Part shown: positions 16,600 through 25,840 of the stretch, one piece after another
How the letters are laid out: every line of letters starts with the position of its first letter
Numbering within the stretch: the first letter of the stretch is position 1
NCBI GenBank assembly: GCA_900771805.1
Contig: CAAGPL010000082.1
Coordinates: 1 to 49,011, forward strand
DNA from: Bacilli bacterium
GTDB taxonomy: Bacteria; Bacillota_I; Bacilli_A; RF39; UBA660
Direction: 5' to 3'
DNA length: 49,011 bases
Translations under genes and position numbers: made by a program
The notes under the pieces: model-generated
Told to the model about the DNA's origin: nothing
The model's database searches: none
What the model saw: the letters and a program-made list of their open reading frames with translations, nothing else

Positions 16600-17545
16600 T
16601 ACCATCACCCTCTTTTTCTTTATTGATACATTGTAGTAATGCACTGTTTATATATTCATAATTTCTTTTCAATAATTCTTTGTTATTAATTAAAGCCATA
16701 TTAATATCTTTAACTTTTGATGTATCGTCAAAAGTAGCTATCATAGATGTAGAAAAGGAATTAACATTTATTTTTGCTAATTCCTTTTTTAATTCATCTG
16801 TTGCCTTTTTACCAGCACCATCTTTATCAAAAGCAATTCCAATAGTTCCATTGAAATTGTTTTCTTTTAGAGCATATACAAGTGAGTTAATATTACCAAC
16901 ACCATTTATACTCATTACCTTAACATTTGGATCTATTACTTCTAAAGATAAAGCATCTATAATACCTTCGGTAACATAAACAAGCTGATTATTTTCTTTG
17001 ATATATCTTTTATTCCATATATCACTGCTACCTTTGCTTTTAACCTTATCATTATTAACAACACTTCTTGCAAAATAACAATGTTTATTAATTGGAAAAA
17101 CAATTAATTTTCTTTCTTCATCATAACCGATTTTGTATTTATCTATCAACTCTCTTGTTATACCTCTTTGCTCTAGATATGTTGTCTTATATCTATTTTT
17201 AAAACATTTATTGTAATAATTTGTATAATCATATACTTTATTATCTATATCTTTTTTTACTTCCTTTTTAACTGGTATATATCCTAAATATAATTCTTGG
17301 ACTTTTTCTAATTGTTCTTTAAAACTATGCAAATCATAATCTAAACCAATTAAGTCATAAATATCATAACTGGCACCACAAGAAAAGCACTTACAAATAT
17401 TATATTTATCTGTAAACATCATACTTGGATTATTATCTATATGATTAGGATTTAAACAATGAAAGAATCTCTTAGGGCTAGTTACGTTGTGATATTTTTC
17501 AAGATAATCCCATAAATAAGTTTTATACTCTGAAATTATACTCAT
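16586..17545 (-). CDS. DnaG-like primase (CHC2 zinc finger plus TOPRIM)
   Basis: A 319-residue primase-like protein for priming the transferred strand or ICE replication. The zinc-finger ligands are visible: Cys30 and His35 (HCLNPNH), Cys53 and Cys56 (CKCFSC). The linker carries the DnaG-like element YLEQRGITRELIDKYKIGYD. The TOPRIM signature follows: VTEGIIDALS with Glu193 and FDKDGAG with Asp240 and Asp242. It lacks the helicase-interaction domain of chromosomal DnaG, as expected for mobile-element primases. It overlaps the DpnD/PcfM-like gene by 4 nt. Confidence 0.9.
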   Translation of the reverse strand: MSIISEYKTYLWDYLEKYHNVTSPKRFFHCLNPNHIDNNPSMMFTDKYNICKCFSCGASYDIYDLIGLDYDLHSFKEQLEKVQELYLGYIPVKKEVKKDIDNKVYDYTNYYNKCFKNRYKTTYLEQRGITRELIDKYKIGYDEERKLIVFPINKHCYFARSVVNNDKVKSKGSSDIWNKRYIKENNQLVYVTEGIIDALSLEVIDPNVKVMSINGVGNINSLVYALKENNFNGTIGIAFDKDGAGKKATDELKKELAKINVNSFSTSMIATFDDTSKVKDINMALINNKELLKRNYEYINSALLQCINKEKEGDGIEYQ

Positions 17546-17916
17546 ATACTAATTTCTTCCTTTTGTGGTTCATCCCATGTCATTTCTAAATCCTCAAGAC
17601 GCCCTCTACCAAAAACTCTAAATTCATATATCAAATCAGCAACATCAAAACAAAAACCTTCAAATACTTCTTCAGAACCATCAGTAATATAAACACGTTG
17701 TTTTTTACTATCATATTTCACGTTTATATTTAAATCATCTGTTAGTCTTTTACTATTAGCATTATATATTTTCCTATCAAAATATCCTTCCCCCATAATT
17801 ATTTCACCATTTTCCAACATATCACGGACAATATTTTTAGCATCACAAAATGTATCTGCTTTTATATCTACTGTTTGTACCTCTACATCCTCGATATTAA
17901 TTTTATAATTATTTAT
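17542..17916 (-). CDS. DpnD/PcfM-like protein, predicted ATA start
   Basis: The first conventional start in this frame is ATG at 17820 (92 aa), but the frame is open and clearly coding for 32 codons further upstream (NNYKINIEDVEVQTVDIKAD, then CDAKNIVRDMLENGEIIM), which gives the short beta-strand/helix pattern I associate with DpnD/PcfM-like proteins. The only codon at the right distance from the strong SD (GGGGTGAT) is ATA at 17916. The overlap with the upstream stop is ATAA, as if a usual ATGA overlap had undergone one G-to-A change altering both start and stop. Product about 124 aa, function unknown. Confidence 0.72.
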   Translation of the reverse strand: MNNYKINIEDVEVQTVDIKADTFCDAKNIVRDMLENGEIIMGEGYFDRKIYNANSKRLTDDLNINVKYDSKKQRVYITDGSEEVFEGFCFDVADLIYEFRVFGRGRLEDLEMTWDEPQKEEISI

Positions 17917-18209
17917 ACTATCACCCCATCTTCCAAATCATCTGGATATGTATGCAAATTGTTATCGTATAATAGTTCTTCATTTATTAAGCGAAAAACA
18001 GAATCCTCAAATTTGTATGATAGTTCTTCCAATAAATTTTTATCGTAATTATAAAATACTTTGTCATCTCCTATATAGTTATCAACCCATTCAAGTTCTT
18101 CTGCAACAATTAAATATTTACCAATTTCTCTTATAGATAATTCTTCAATTTTTTTATTTTTTAATTCGTTAAATATATCTTCAAATTCTGAAAAGCCATT
18201 ATTGTTCAT
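17913..18209 (-). CDS. Small acidic ICE protein, function unknown
   Basis: A 98-residue strongly acidic helical protein starting MNNNGFSEFEDIFNELKNKK and ending YPDDLEDGVIV. No domain recognised. It overlaps the preceding gene by 11 nt and the following gene by 4 nt (ATAA). It contains IREIGKYLIVAEELEWVDNY, which is typical of a small helical domain. Confidence 0.72.
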   Translation of the reverse strand: MNNNGFSEFEDIFNELKNKKIEELSIREIGKYLIVAEELEWVDNYIGDDKVFYNYDKNLLEELSYKFEDSVFRLINEELLYDNNLHTYPDDLEDGVIV

Positions 18210-18918
18210 ATTCTTGTTCCTCTAAATCCATTTCAAGATTATAATCTCTAATTTCAAAATAATCTAATTCTTCTTCGGAAAATCCTAATTTTCTAAATGT
18301 ATCAAGCATTTCTGTATAACTTTCTATATTTTCATCTATATAACTAATGCAGGTACATAATAATTCTTCATATCTTTCCGATTTATTACCCATAAAACTA
18401 TTAAGAATGCTTTTTAGTCTTTTTTTATAATATTCATTTATATCTTCACACCAATCAATCTCAGAAGTATATGCTTGTGATGTTTGCCAATCAATTTCTT
18501 CAAATACTGTTTTTGCAATATTGTCAATAATTCCATCTTCAAAATCCCTAGAATGAATTGCATGAACAATGCCATTATATTCATATTTATAATAATATTC
18601 ATCATACTTTAAAACTTCTCTTATTTCATCTTTAATAGAATTACGAGTAGATATTACACCACTTGCTATTAACTTTTCTTTATTTTCATTAATGTAGTCA
18701 ACAAACAATACATCATCACCAAAGCCATACTCTGAAATATAGCAAACTCCATCAGGATCATTTTGAAAAGTATTATAATCTTTATAACAATATCCATTTG
18801 GTGTTTGACCTGCAACATACATCATTTTTGTTTTTAACTTTGATTTAGGTTTTGGATCAATGACCTCTGCTATTTCTCCAAAATCTGCTTTGTGTATTTT
18901 TTCTTCAAATTTACTCAA
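18199..18918 (-). CDS. ICE protein of unknown function (TTG start)
   Basis: About 239 residues. The frame is open to an ATG at 18939 inside the methylase-like gene, but AAAAGGGGG lies between that ATG and an in-frame TTG at 18918 (9 nt spacing), so translation more likely starts MSKFEEKIHKADFGEIAEVI. Motifs seen: YVAGQTPNGYCYKDYNTFQN and EYGFGDDVLFVDYINENKE. The C-terminal third is acidic and helical. There is no known catalytic motif. It always sits next to the methylase-like gene here and overlaps it by 8 nt, suggesting a partner protein. Confidence 0.72.
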   Translation of the reverse strand: MSKFEEKIHKADFGEIAEVIDPKPKSKLKTKMMYVAGQTPNGYCYKDYNTFQNDPDGVCYISEYGFGDDVLFVDYINENKEKLIASGVISTRNSIKDEIREVLKYDEYYYKYEYNGIVHAIHSRDFEDGIIDNIAKTVFEEIDWQTSQAYTSEIDWCEDINEYYKKRLKSILNSFMGNKSERYEELLCTCISYIDENIESYTEMLDTFRKLGFSEEELDYFEIRDYNLEMDLEEQEYEQ

Positions 18919-19621
18919 ATTCCAATTCCCCCTTTTCATTTTTAATTATTTTTTGTTGTAATTCTTTATTTAATACATAAGTAGCTGTATAGAAAGTATC
19001 ATATATATCATTAGTTAAAGAATTTTGATGATGTACTATTGCATTAGCTCCAAGTAATGATAATTGTATATAAGTTATACAACAACAAGTCAAATCAATA
19101 TCATCACCAACTAAAATGATTTTATTATTATCTACTTTCCGATTTAATAATTCATTATATGAAGCATACAACAATCTTCCACTTCCACAAGTTGGATCCA
19201 AAACACTTATATATCCTTTGTTATTTAATTCTTGTGTCTTATCTTCTTGATCGATTGTTATTTTTGCCATAAGATTGCAAACTGGTAAAGGTGTAAAAAA
19301 CTGACTTACTTCTTTTTTTAACAATCCTAAATCTATATATACATCTCCAAGAATATCTATTGGTTCTGATGTAGTATTATATTCATTAAATAATGAAGCT
19401 AATATTTTAGGAAATTCTTCTTTTTCATTATCTAAATATTTATTTATTATTCTTAAATATTCATTTTCTCTTTTTTCATTAAAATCAGCATTATTAGCGA
19501 GTGCGTAGGCACAACATATTACAACATCCTTAAATACTTCATCCATTCCATATTTTTGTCCAAGTTTTTTTATAGAATTTAAAATAAAATTTTTGTCATA
19601 TTTTGTTTCATTAATCTTCAT
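18911..19621 (-). CDS. N6-adenine methylase-like protein lacking the catalytic motif
   Basis: SAM-binding Rossmann domain of the N6-adenine methylase family: QFFTPLPVCNLMAKIT, motif I DPTCGSGRLL, and the acidic second strand (LVGDDID). After SLTNDIYDTFYTATYVLN the protein ends within about 25 residues, and no (N/D)PP(Y/F) catalytic motif is present, so methyl transfer is unlikely. I recall similar short proteins in Firmicutes ICEs. The ATG at 19621 is preferred over 19636 because AGGA sits 6 nt before it. A SAM-binding decoy or DNA-binding role is possible. About 236 aa. Confidence 0.82.
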   Translation of the reverse strand: MKINETKYDKNFILNSIKKLGQKYGMDEVFKDVVICCAYALANNADFNEKRENEYLRIINKYLDNEKEEFPKILASLFNEYNTTSEPIDILGDVYIDLGLLKKEVSQFFTPLPVCNLMAKITIDQEDKTQELNNKGYISVLDPTCGSGRLLYASYNELLNRKVDNNKIILVGDDIDLTCCCITYIQLSLLGANAIVHHQNSLTNDIYDTFYTATYVLNKELQQKIIKNEKGELEFE

Positions 19622-19961
19622 ATTTTTTCCTATCATAAAGTTTCAATTTAATTATCGCATCACTAAATGCAACTGTGAAATTTTTAAAAAACAAAATTGA
19701 ATTATGATCTGTTGTTCCCCAATCTAAAAAGTACAAAAACTCATCTTCATACTCTTCCTTAACAAAATACATATAAAAAGAATCTAGGACATCCGAGATT
19801 CTTAATATTAAACTAGGCTGTGGATTTTTAATTCTTCCATCTTCCAGCATTCTTATTGTTTCTATATCTTCTTCAACTAATTTTGCTAACCTTCTTTGTG
19901 AATAACCACAAACATATTTTCTTAGATATTTTATTCTATATCCCATATCTTCTTTATACAC
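19611..19961 (-). CDS. XRE-type HTH protein
   Basis: About 116 residues. The helix-turn-helix is at residues 10-60: IKYLRKYVCGYSQRRLAKLV, EEDIETIRMLEDGRIKNPQP, SLILRISDVLD, a good Cro/C1 pattern. The C-terminal region (YEDEFLYFLDWGTTDHNSIL) has no known motif. GTG at 19961 is the likely start because AAGGGGG lies 9 nt upstream; the frame extends to ATG 19982 without an SD. It overlaps the methylase-like gene by 11 nt. Possibly it recruits that protein to DNA, or regulates the operon. Confidence 0.78.
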   Translation of the reverse strand: MYKEDMGYRIKYLRKYVCGYSQRRLAKLVEEDIETIRMLEDGRIKNPQPSLILRISDVLDSFYMYFVKEEYEDEFLYFLDWGTTDHNSILFFKNFTVAFSDAIIKLKLYDRKKYED

Positions 19962-19975
19962 TTTTATAATCCCCC

Positions 19976-20395
19976 TTAACATTCATAAGTAAAATCACTA
20001 TATTTCATTTTTTCTTTTATTTCTTCATAAATTCTGTATGAAGATTCTTCAAATCCAAACCAAGCTAATAAATTTTTATTAGAAAAATTCAAAATTAAAG
20101 GATCATCATTATCAAAATTTTTTCCAAAAAATTCTTGAATAGATAATCCCGATCCATCTAATAAATTACTAAGCAATTCATTTATATCATCCTTATAGTT
20201 ATCATAAAACTTATTAGTATCGTCATAATAAATTAAATCAGTTATCATTCCTGATACACAACCATATCTTTGTAAATCTTCCATATCTCTTATAAGTTCA
20301 TCAGGATTACTATATTTTCTATCTATATAATAATCTAAAACACAATCATTTAGTTCATTACCATTTTTTAATTCTTCTAAATATTCTTCAACCAT
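19976..20395 (-). CDS. ICE protein of unknown function
   Basis: A 139-residue acidic helical protein starting MVEEYLEELKNGNELNDCVL. The core GMITDLIYYDDTNKFYDNYKDD and the tail LLAWFGFEESSYRIYEEI look like a conserved family of Firmicutes mobile elements that I cannot name with certainty. Strong SD (AAGGAGG). It lies between the M23 peptidase and the HTH protein. Confidence 0.75.
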   Translation of the reverse strand: MVEEYLEELKNGNELNDCVLDYYIDRKYSNPDELIRDMEDLQRYGCVSGMITDLIYYDDTNKFYDNYKDDINELLSNLLDGSGLSIQEFFGKNFDNDDPLILNFSNKNLLAWFGFEESSYRIYEEIKEKMKYSDFTYEC

Positions 20396-20407
20396 ATAAC
20401 CTCCTTT

Positions 20408-21406
20408 TTATCGCTTATAATTAAAATCAACATATTCCAAGACGTCTGCTTGTTCTCCATTAATCTTTAATCCAACGTGCAAATGTGAGCCTGTGCTAAG
20501 TCCAGTTGTAGAAATATTTCCTAATAATACACCTTCTTTAATTGGAGTTCCAATTCTATACATCAAAGGCACACTGTTTGACTTGATATGATGATAAGTT
20601 ATTTCCATTCCATTATTACAAGCAACAGTTACATAATTTCCTACTGAATTACCAGAGTCTTTGTATGGCAAATCATTAAATTGTGTATTTACAATATTTT
20701 TAATTGTCCCTTCACACATGTTATAAAATGGTAATCCTAATCTTGCACCAAAATCCCAACCACTATGAAAGTTTACTCTATCTTGTTCTTTTTCTGATAA
20801 TCCTAAATCAACATCTCTCATTTCAAATACCATTGATGTAACCACAAAAGAATCCTTTAATGGAAAAACAAAAGGTAAATATGGATAATCTTCAGAATAT
20901 TCTTGTGAAGTGGTAATATCTACATTATCCACTTCACAAAGATTCAATTTTTCTATATACACACCATTACTATTGGTATCACTTTCTATTGTATATTCTG
21001 GTATATTAGAATCCATTTTTATTTGCTTACATATTGTTTTGATTGGTATCATCTGTTTCTTCTCTGAATTCAAATTATTCAAATAAGCTTGTTCCCATTC
21101 TTGGTATGAAAGTGTAGTTGTATCTAAAGTATTATGTATTCTTTGAAGATAAAATACTAATCTTTCAAGAGACACATAACCATCATTAATTAAATGACTA
21201 TTTAAAAGAGTTCTATACCTTTCTGTATAAATGTAATTATTTGCAACTGTAACAGAACCTCTTTTTTCTTCAGATTGTTTTTTCAAATTTTCATAACCAA
21301 TCACTGTTCCTGTTGCTGTTGAAATTATACCTATAATTATAACCACAAACATAACAATTCCTAATATAATCATAGATAATTTAAACTTTAATAAATTTTT
21401 AAGCAT
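20408..21406 (-). CDS. Membrane-anchored M23 peptidase (VirB1-like cell-wall hydrolase)
   Basis: Wall-remodelling component of the conjugation machine. An N-terminal membrane helix (about residues 9-31) is followed by a linker and then a C-terminal LytM/M23 domain. The zinc motif is present: His214 and Asp218 (FHSGWDFG), His310 in HLHVGL with His308, and the YHHI pair near 271-274. Many Firmicutes ICEs use a two-domain SLT-NlpC/P60 protein here; this one has only the M23 catalytic domain, with a region of unknown role (60-180) in front. SD AAAGGAAATT; it overlaps VirB4 by 8 nt. Confidence 0.9.
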   Translation of the reverse strand: MLKNLLKFKLSMIILGIVMFVVIIIGIISTATGTVIGYENLKKQSEEKRGSVTVANNYIYTERYRTLLNSHLINDGYVSLERLVFYLQRIHNTLDTTTLSYQEWEQAYLNNLNSEKKQMIPIKTICKQIKMDSNIPEYTIESDTNSNGVYIEKLNLCEVDNVDITTSQEYSEDYPYLPFVFPLKDSFVVTSMVFEMRDVDLGLSEKEQDRVNFHSGWDFGARLGLPFYNMCEGTIKNIVNTQFNDLPYKDSGNSVGNYVTVACNNGMEITYHHIKSNSVPLMYRIGTPIKEGVLLGNISTTGLSTGSHLHVGLKINGEQADVLEYVDFNYKR

Positions 21407-23873
21407 AATTTCCTTTATTTAATACACTATCATCATCACTTTCACCCATGTAATATGTTTGAAGTGGTGTTGCAAAAACATTAACTCTTAATCTATTTTT
21501 GTTAGTTATATTAAGTAAAAATTGTCCTTGATTTGCTCTACTTAAAAATGCTTTTTGTGTTTCTGTCAATGGCGTATTAGAATACAGTTTTTCCACTGCT
21601 TCTACATCACTATCTTTTAGCATACCTGTTACCTGATATTGACAATTATTAAATATTGCAGAAGCATGTCTTAAAATATTAGTTCTAGTAGTAAAATCAG
21701 TTGGTTGTTGACTAGCTACTACTATACCTAATTTATATTTTCTTGCTCTTCTATTTAATTGATCAAAATACTTTAATAATGTAGGATTATCTTCATCTAT
21801 ATAATTATGAAATTCATCCAATACAATCAACATTTTTTGTTCTTTATTTAATTTTTCATTTTTCTTTTTATTATCTACAATTTCATTACTTAAGTAAGTA
21901 AGTAAATTTATCATTTGAGTATTTATTAATCTTCTACTAGAATTGAATAATAATTCCTGTAAATTAAAAACGATAAGATTATTATTTAAATCTATCGTTG
22001 TAATTCCATTAAATAAATTTGCATCTTGACCTATTACCATTCTTTTTAATAACACTTCAATATTTACAAGTATTTTAAGTAAATCCTTATTATCACAAGT
22101 TTTTTGCATTTCTAACAAATAAGCATACAAATCTGAAAATATCGGATAATCTTTAGGTGTCATTTTTTCGTATTCCTCTAATGTGGTATTTTTAGAAATA
22201 CCTCTTGAGTTATAAAATTTTTCAACTATGTCTAATAGAACCACTAACTCTTTTTCAGTAATATCTTCAAATGCTGTTGAAAAGAAGTTTTCTAAAAATC
22301 CTAAATGTTTACCTAATATTGAAGTTTCCTCATCTTCATCTGTCATAATATATCTAATTTGAAGTGGATTAATCAAACTTTTACTAGATAAGTCTATATG
22401 TTCTCCACCACATCTTTCACATAACTTTTGTAGTTCATTTTCTATATCAAACAAGAACAATTTTGTCCCTCTTGCAAATTCGTTAGTTGCAAGTAATTTT
22501 AGTAAATAACTTTTACCACTACCACTTGTGCCTATAACTCCAATATTATGACTAGTTCTATTTTTATTCAAATAAAACGGATCAAAAAAGATTGGAAGTC
22601 CATAAGCAGAATCTTCTCCTATTAGCCAACCAGTTGAATCATTATGATAATTTTCGGTAAAGAAGAATGTAGATGCCAATGTTAAAGTTGGCAAATACAT
22701 AGCATAATCTTTAAAACCTTTGGTAGTTAAATCATAAGCTTGCCATGCTTCCATTTGCCTCATTCTTGGAACTTCAACTTTAATTTGGTAAAGCTCTGCA
22801 TTTCTTTTAATTTCCTTTACTAAGTCTTCTCTAGTTTTCTTATCACCACTTATTGCTAAAACAATAGATACATCTTTTATCTTCTCATCATTAGATGAAA
22901 TTTGTTCAATCAATAATTTATAATTCCCCATTAAGTTTTGCATTTCAGTAACATCACTTAAATTTTTTGATGAATTATAATCAGCAAGCACTGCCTTAAA
23001 ACTACTATTAAGCACATTCAAAAGTTTTCCTTGTTCTATTGAATCATTAATAGTAACTGATGCCTTTATATTAGGTAAATTAATTATTCTATCTAAGAAA
23101 CTATGTTCAATAAATAGTGGATAATTTTTAATAGAAAGTAACTGTACCTCTTCATCATCAAATTTTAACGTTGATATACCTTCATTTATTTTTATTGGTG
23201 TTATTAAATCTATAAAATCATAGTATATAATTTGATCTAAATTATTATTTGAAAAATACATATTACAAAAAATTTTTATTAAATTCTTCTTATTAGTAAT
23301 TTGCTCTAATTCAAGTTTTGGAATAACGCCATTACAAGCGAGTTCAAACTCTTCTTTATTCTTTTCTAAAGCTTCTTTATTTTTAGATATTATTGCTAAA
23401 TAATAAGAACTAGCAGAAGTCATATTCTCACTTTCTATCGCCTCTATAAAATTATGATTATTAATTAAAATATTTTTTCTAACTTCATTATCTGTTTCAT
23501 CAATTAATTTTAAATAATTCTCTTTATTAACATTCAAATTAATTTTTTCATCAAACTTATATGCCTTAATAGTAAATGGTAACCTGTATAATTTAGACAA
23601 AATATGAAAAAATGTATTTTGTTCTTTATCACTAGTTAATGATAAGTCAATCGAATTAGCACTATACATAAGTGCGTATCCACCATTTTTTAATGTAATA
23701 ATACCATTATCACTTATATCTTTAATATTTGTAAAACATTGTGAATTTTGAACTTTCTTTTTCAAAATTCCTTTTGACAAATAAATATCTTTTTTATTCT
23801 TCTTTATTTTATTTATCCTTTTTTCTATTTTTTTATTTTTGTATTTTTTAATTTTATCTAATAATTTATTTAT
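21399..23873 (-). CDS. VirB4-type conjugation ATPase, predicted ATA start
   Basis: Motor ATPase of the type IV secretion system. Walker A GVIGTSGSGKS lies near residue 448, Walker B MLIVLDEFHN near 684, and the VASQQPTDF switch follows. Length about 824 aa is typical. The open frame runs upstream to a TTG (23951) inside the VirB3 gene without an SD. The strong SD (AGGGGGGTGG) is placed only before ATA at 23873, giving MNKLLDKIKKYKNKKIEKRI. The nearest in-frame ATG is 68 codons further in and would remove conserved N-terminal sequence; a TTG about 30 codons in has no SD. Ends overlapping the M23 gene. Confidence 0.93.
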   Translation of the reverse strand: MNKLLDKIKKYKNKKIEKRINKIKKNKKDIYLSKGILKKKVQNSQCFTNIKDISDNGIITLKNGGYALMYSANSIDLSLTSDKEQNTFFHILSKLYRLPFTIKAYKFDEKINLNVNKENYLKLIDETDNEVRKNILINNHNFIEAIESENMTSASSYYLAIISKNKEALEKNKEEFELACNGVIPKLELEQITNKKNLIKIFCNMYFSNNNLDQIIYYDFIDLITPIKINEGISTLKFDDEEVQLLSIKNYPLFIEHSFLDRIINLPNIKASVTINDSIEQGKLLNVLNSSFKAVLADYNSSKNLSDVTEMQNLMGNYKLLIEQISSNDEKIKDVSIVLAISGDKKTREDLVKEIKRNAELYQIKVEVPRMRQMEAWQAYDLTTKGFKDYAMYLPTLTLASTFFFTENYHNDSTGWLIGEDSAYGLPIFFDPFYLNKNRTSHNIGVIGTSGSGKSYLLKLLATNEFARGTKLFLFDIENELQKLCERCGGEHIDLSSKSLINPLQIRYIMTDEDEETSILGKHLGFLENFFSTAFEDITEKELVVLLDIVEKFYNSRGISKNTTLEEYEKMTPKDYPIFSDLYAYLLEMQKTCDNKDLLKILVNIEVLLKRMVIGQDANLFNGITTIDLNNNLIVFNLQELLFNSSRRLINTQMINLLTYLSNEIVDNKKKNEKLNKEQKMLIVLDEFHNYIDEDNPTLLKYFDQLNRRARKYKLGIVVASQQPTDFTTRTNILRHASAIFNNCQYQVTGMLKDSDVEAVEKLYSNTPLTETQKAFLSRANQGQFLLNITNKNRLRVNVFATPLQTYYMGESDDDSVLNKGNYA

Positions 23874-23892
23874 AAAAACCACCCCCCTAACT

Positions 23893-24159
23893 TTAGTCTT
23901 TATAAAAATAGTAATTTCTATTTTTAAACATAAACTTTGTAAATAAACCAAATAATTTATACATTCTATTACACTTACTAAAATCCATAGGAATTAATGC
24001 TAATACTCCAATAGATATAACAATTATTGCAAGAGTATATAAATGTAATAAAAAAAGAATTGTAAAGATTAGACCAAATATTGATCCTATAATTATATCT
24101 TCCAACTCTAAATTAAATAGTCCTAAATTTCTTTTTATACTCTGTAGTGTGATGTACAA
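23893..24159 (-). CDS. VirB3/PrgI-like membrane protein
   Basis: An 88-residue protein with two closely spaced hydrophobic helices (about residues 22-40 and 43-57), then a basic tail with MFKNRNYYFYKD. Size, membrane topology and position directly before VirB4 fit the PrgI/VirB3-like component that docks the ATPase to the membrane. TTG start with SD GGGGG at 7 nt. Sequence similarity itself is weak. Confidence 0.78.
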   Translation of the reverse strand: MYITLQSIKRNLGLFNLELEDIIIGSIFGLIFTILFLLHLYTLAIIVISIGVLALIPMDFSKCNRMYKLFGLFTKFMFKNRNYYFYKD

Positions 24160-24174
24160 CCAAATTCCCCCTTT

Positions 24175-25839
24175 TTATATACTATCTTTTTCATTACCAT
24201 AATCCATAATATTAGGACGACTTCTATATCTATGACTATGTGGATTTCCTATATTTCTTATACTATCAAAAGCACCGCCAAAGCCTGACTTGATATTATT
24301 AATACCTTGTTGTGCTAATGATACGCCACCTTTAATATAATCAACATTATATTTATCATTAGAAAAATCCCATTTTTTTGCAGCATCTGCTATATTACTT
24401 TCACCTTTAGCATCTAACATTCTTCCATAAGCTCTTGCTAATGGATTTTTACTATCTTGCATCATTTGACCTTTCATCATTTGTGCTAAGCCTTTACCAA
24501 CTTGATTATTAAAACCTTTTGATAATCTTGCGTTTGCTTTTGGATTAACACTTGCAAGACCATGTCTCATTCCATTTAGAGCTTGAAAACCACCTTTAGC
24601 AAGCTGTCCTATACCCTTACCTGCTTTTACTCCACCAATAGTAGTATTTTTCATTGCACCTAAAGTTCCAGCCATAAGTGTTCCTCCAGCAGCTATTCCT
24701 CCTGTTAAGCCTCTCATAGCCATAATCATATCTCTACCAGAGTTAGCAGATACATTATCACCAATAAAACGATTTAAAGAAGTACAACCTGTCATAAGCA
24801 TCATTGCACAACCTAAATATAAAATTGATTGAGCAACTGTTTTTGTAAAATAATCTAAACTATTTATTTCTACACTATTTTGAATTGCATTAAACATTAT
24901 AGAAGTTAAACCAATTAATAACATCATTGCACCTGCTTGCAAAACTAATGATGCTAATTGTTGATATAGAGCCGATCGTTGTTCCTTTCTACCAACTGAT
25001 GTGGCAATTACAAGCGGTGAGATTGTCATTAAAAATGCTAATTCTAATTGCCTTCTACCTAACATTAAAACAGCAAACCCAACACTAAATAAAAATATAA
25101 TTCCTATTACTATTCCAAATAAAAAGTTATAGGAGAAAGCATAATCTTGTCCATCATTCCATAACCCCTTTTTATAGATTGTGCAACGATATGAAAAAGC
25201 TCCCGAATCTGATACGTCACTAGCAGTAATAGTATCATTTCTAATCAATTTTTCAAAATCTTCCATAGTGTTTGCTTTGCTTGTATCAGCATAGCCATCC
25301 AAATATTCTTTTATATCTTTAACGTTTTCTTTATCTACTTTTTCTCCATCTTTAACCATATAACAGGATTCATTTATACTTAAATAAGCACTTTTCATTT
25401 TATCACCTATCGTTGATTGTTCTGTGTTAAAATTATTATAAATGGAGTTTGATAAATTAATTCCTAAACTGATGCTAGTATTGAAAATCAAGTATATACT
25501 AAATATTAAAAAACCACATTTGATTATTTCTTTAGCAATCTCAAATAATGGTTGTTCATTATTATCCGCATCTAATATTCTAAATGATATTTTCCAAACA
25601 GAAAATAGTAATAATACGACAAAAGATAATATAAAAAAGGCATTGAATATTTTTGTAAATGGTGAATTTTCTATATTTTCCAACATCTTAATAAAATTTA
25701 AGCTATTTATTTTTTGTGCTACATTATAAAGAGTATCAATTGTTGAAAATATAATATTAACTATCCCTATTCCTATGCCTCTTAATATATCTAAAACGCC
25801 ATATTTAATATCACTACTTATACTTAATATCTGAAACAT
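24175..25839 (-). CDS. VirB6/TrbL-like polytopic membrane channel protein
   Basis: About 554 residues. An N-terminal amphipathic region is followed by at least six hydrophobic helices between residues 50 and 370. A periplasmic loop between the third and fourth contains Cys residues (ESCYMVKDGE; YRCTIYKKG). The stretch MLGRRQLELAFLMTISPLVIATSVGRKEQRS (about 265-300, here abbreviated) is characteristic of TrbL/VirB6-type proteins. The C-terminal 170 residues are Gly/Ala/Lys-rich and cytoplasmic. The ATG at 25839 is chosen (GGGGTAAT directly before) over the TTG-type start at 25863. It lies between VirB2- and VirB3-like genes. Confidence 0.88.
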   Translation of the reverse strand: MFQILSISSDIKYGVLDILRGIGIGIVNIIFSTIDTLYNVAQKINSLNFIKMLENIENSPFTKIFNAFFILSFVVLLLFSVWKISFRILDADNNEQPLFEIAKEIIKCGFLIFSIYLIFNTSISLGINLSNSIYNNFNTEQSTIGDKMKSAYLSINESCYMVKDGEKVDKENVKDIKEYLDGYADTSKANTMEDFEKLIRNDTITASDVSDSGAFSYRCTIYKKGLWNDGQDYAFSYNFLFGIVIGIIFLFSVGFAVLMLGRRQLELAFLMTISPLVIATSVGRKEQRSALYQQLASLVLQAGAMMLLIGLTSIMFNAIQNSVEINSLDYFTKTVAQSILYLGCAMMLMTGCTSLNRFIGDNVSANSGRDMIMAMRGLTGGIAAGGTLMAGTLGAMKNTTIGGVKAGKGIGQLAKGGFQALNGMRHGLASVNPKANARLSKGFNNQVGKGLAQMMKGQMMQDSKNPLARAYGRMLDAKGESNIADAAKKWDFSNDKYNVDYIKGGVSLAQQGINNIKSGFGGAFDSIRNIGNPHSHRYRSRPNIMDYGNEKDSI

Positions 25840-25840
25840 A

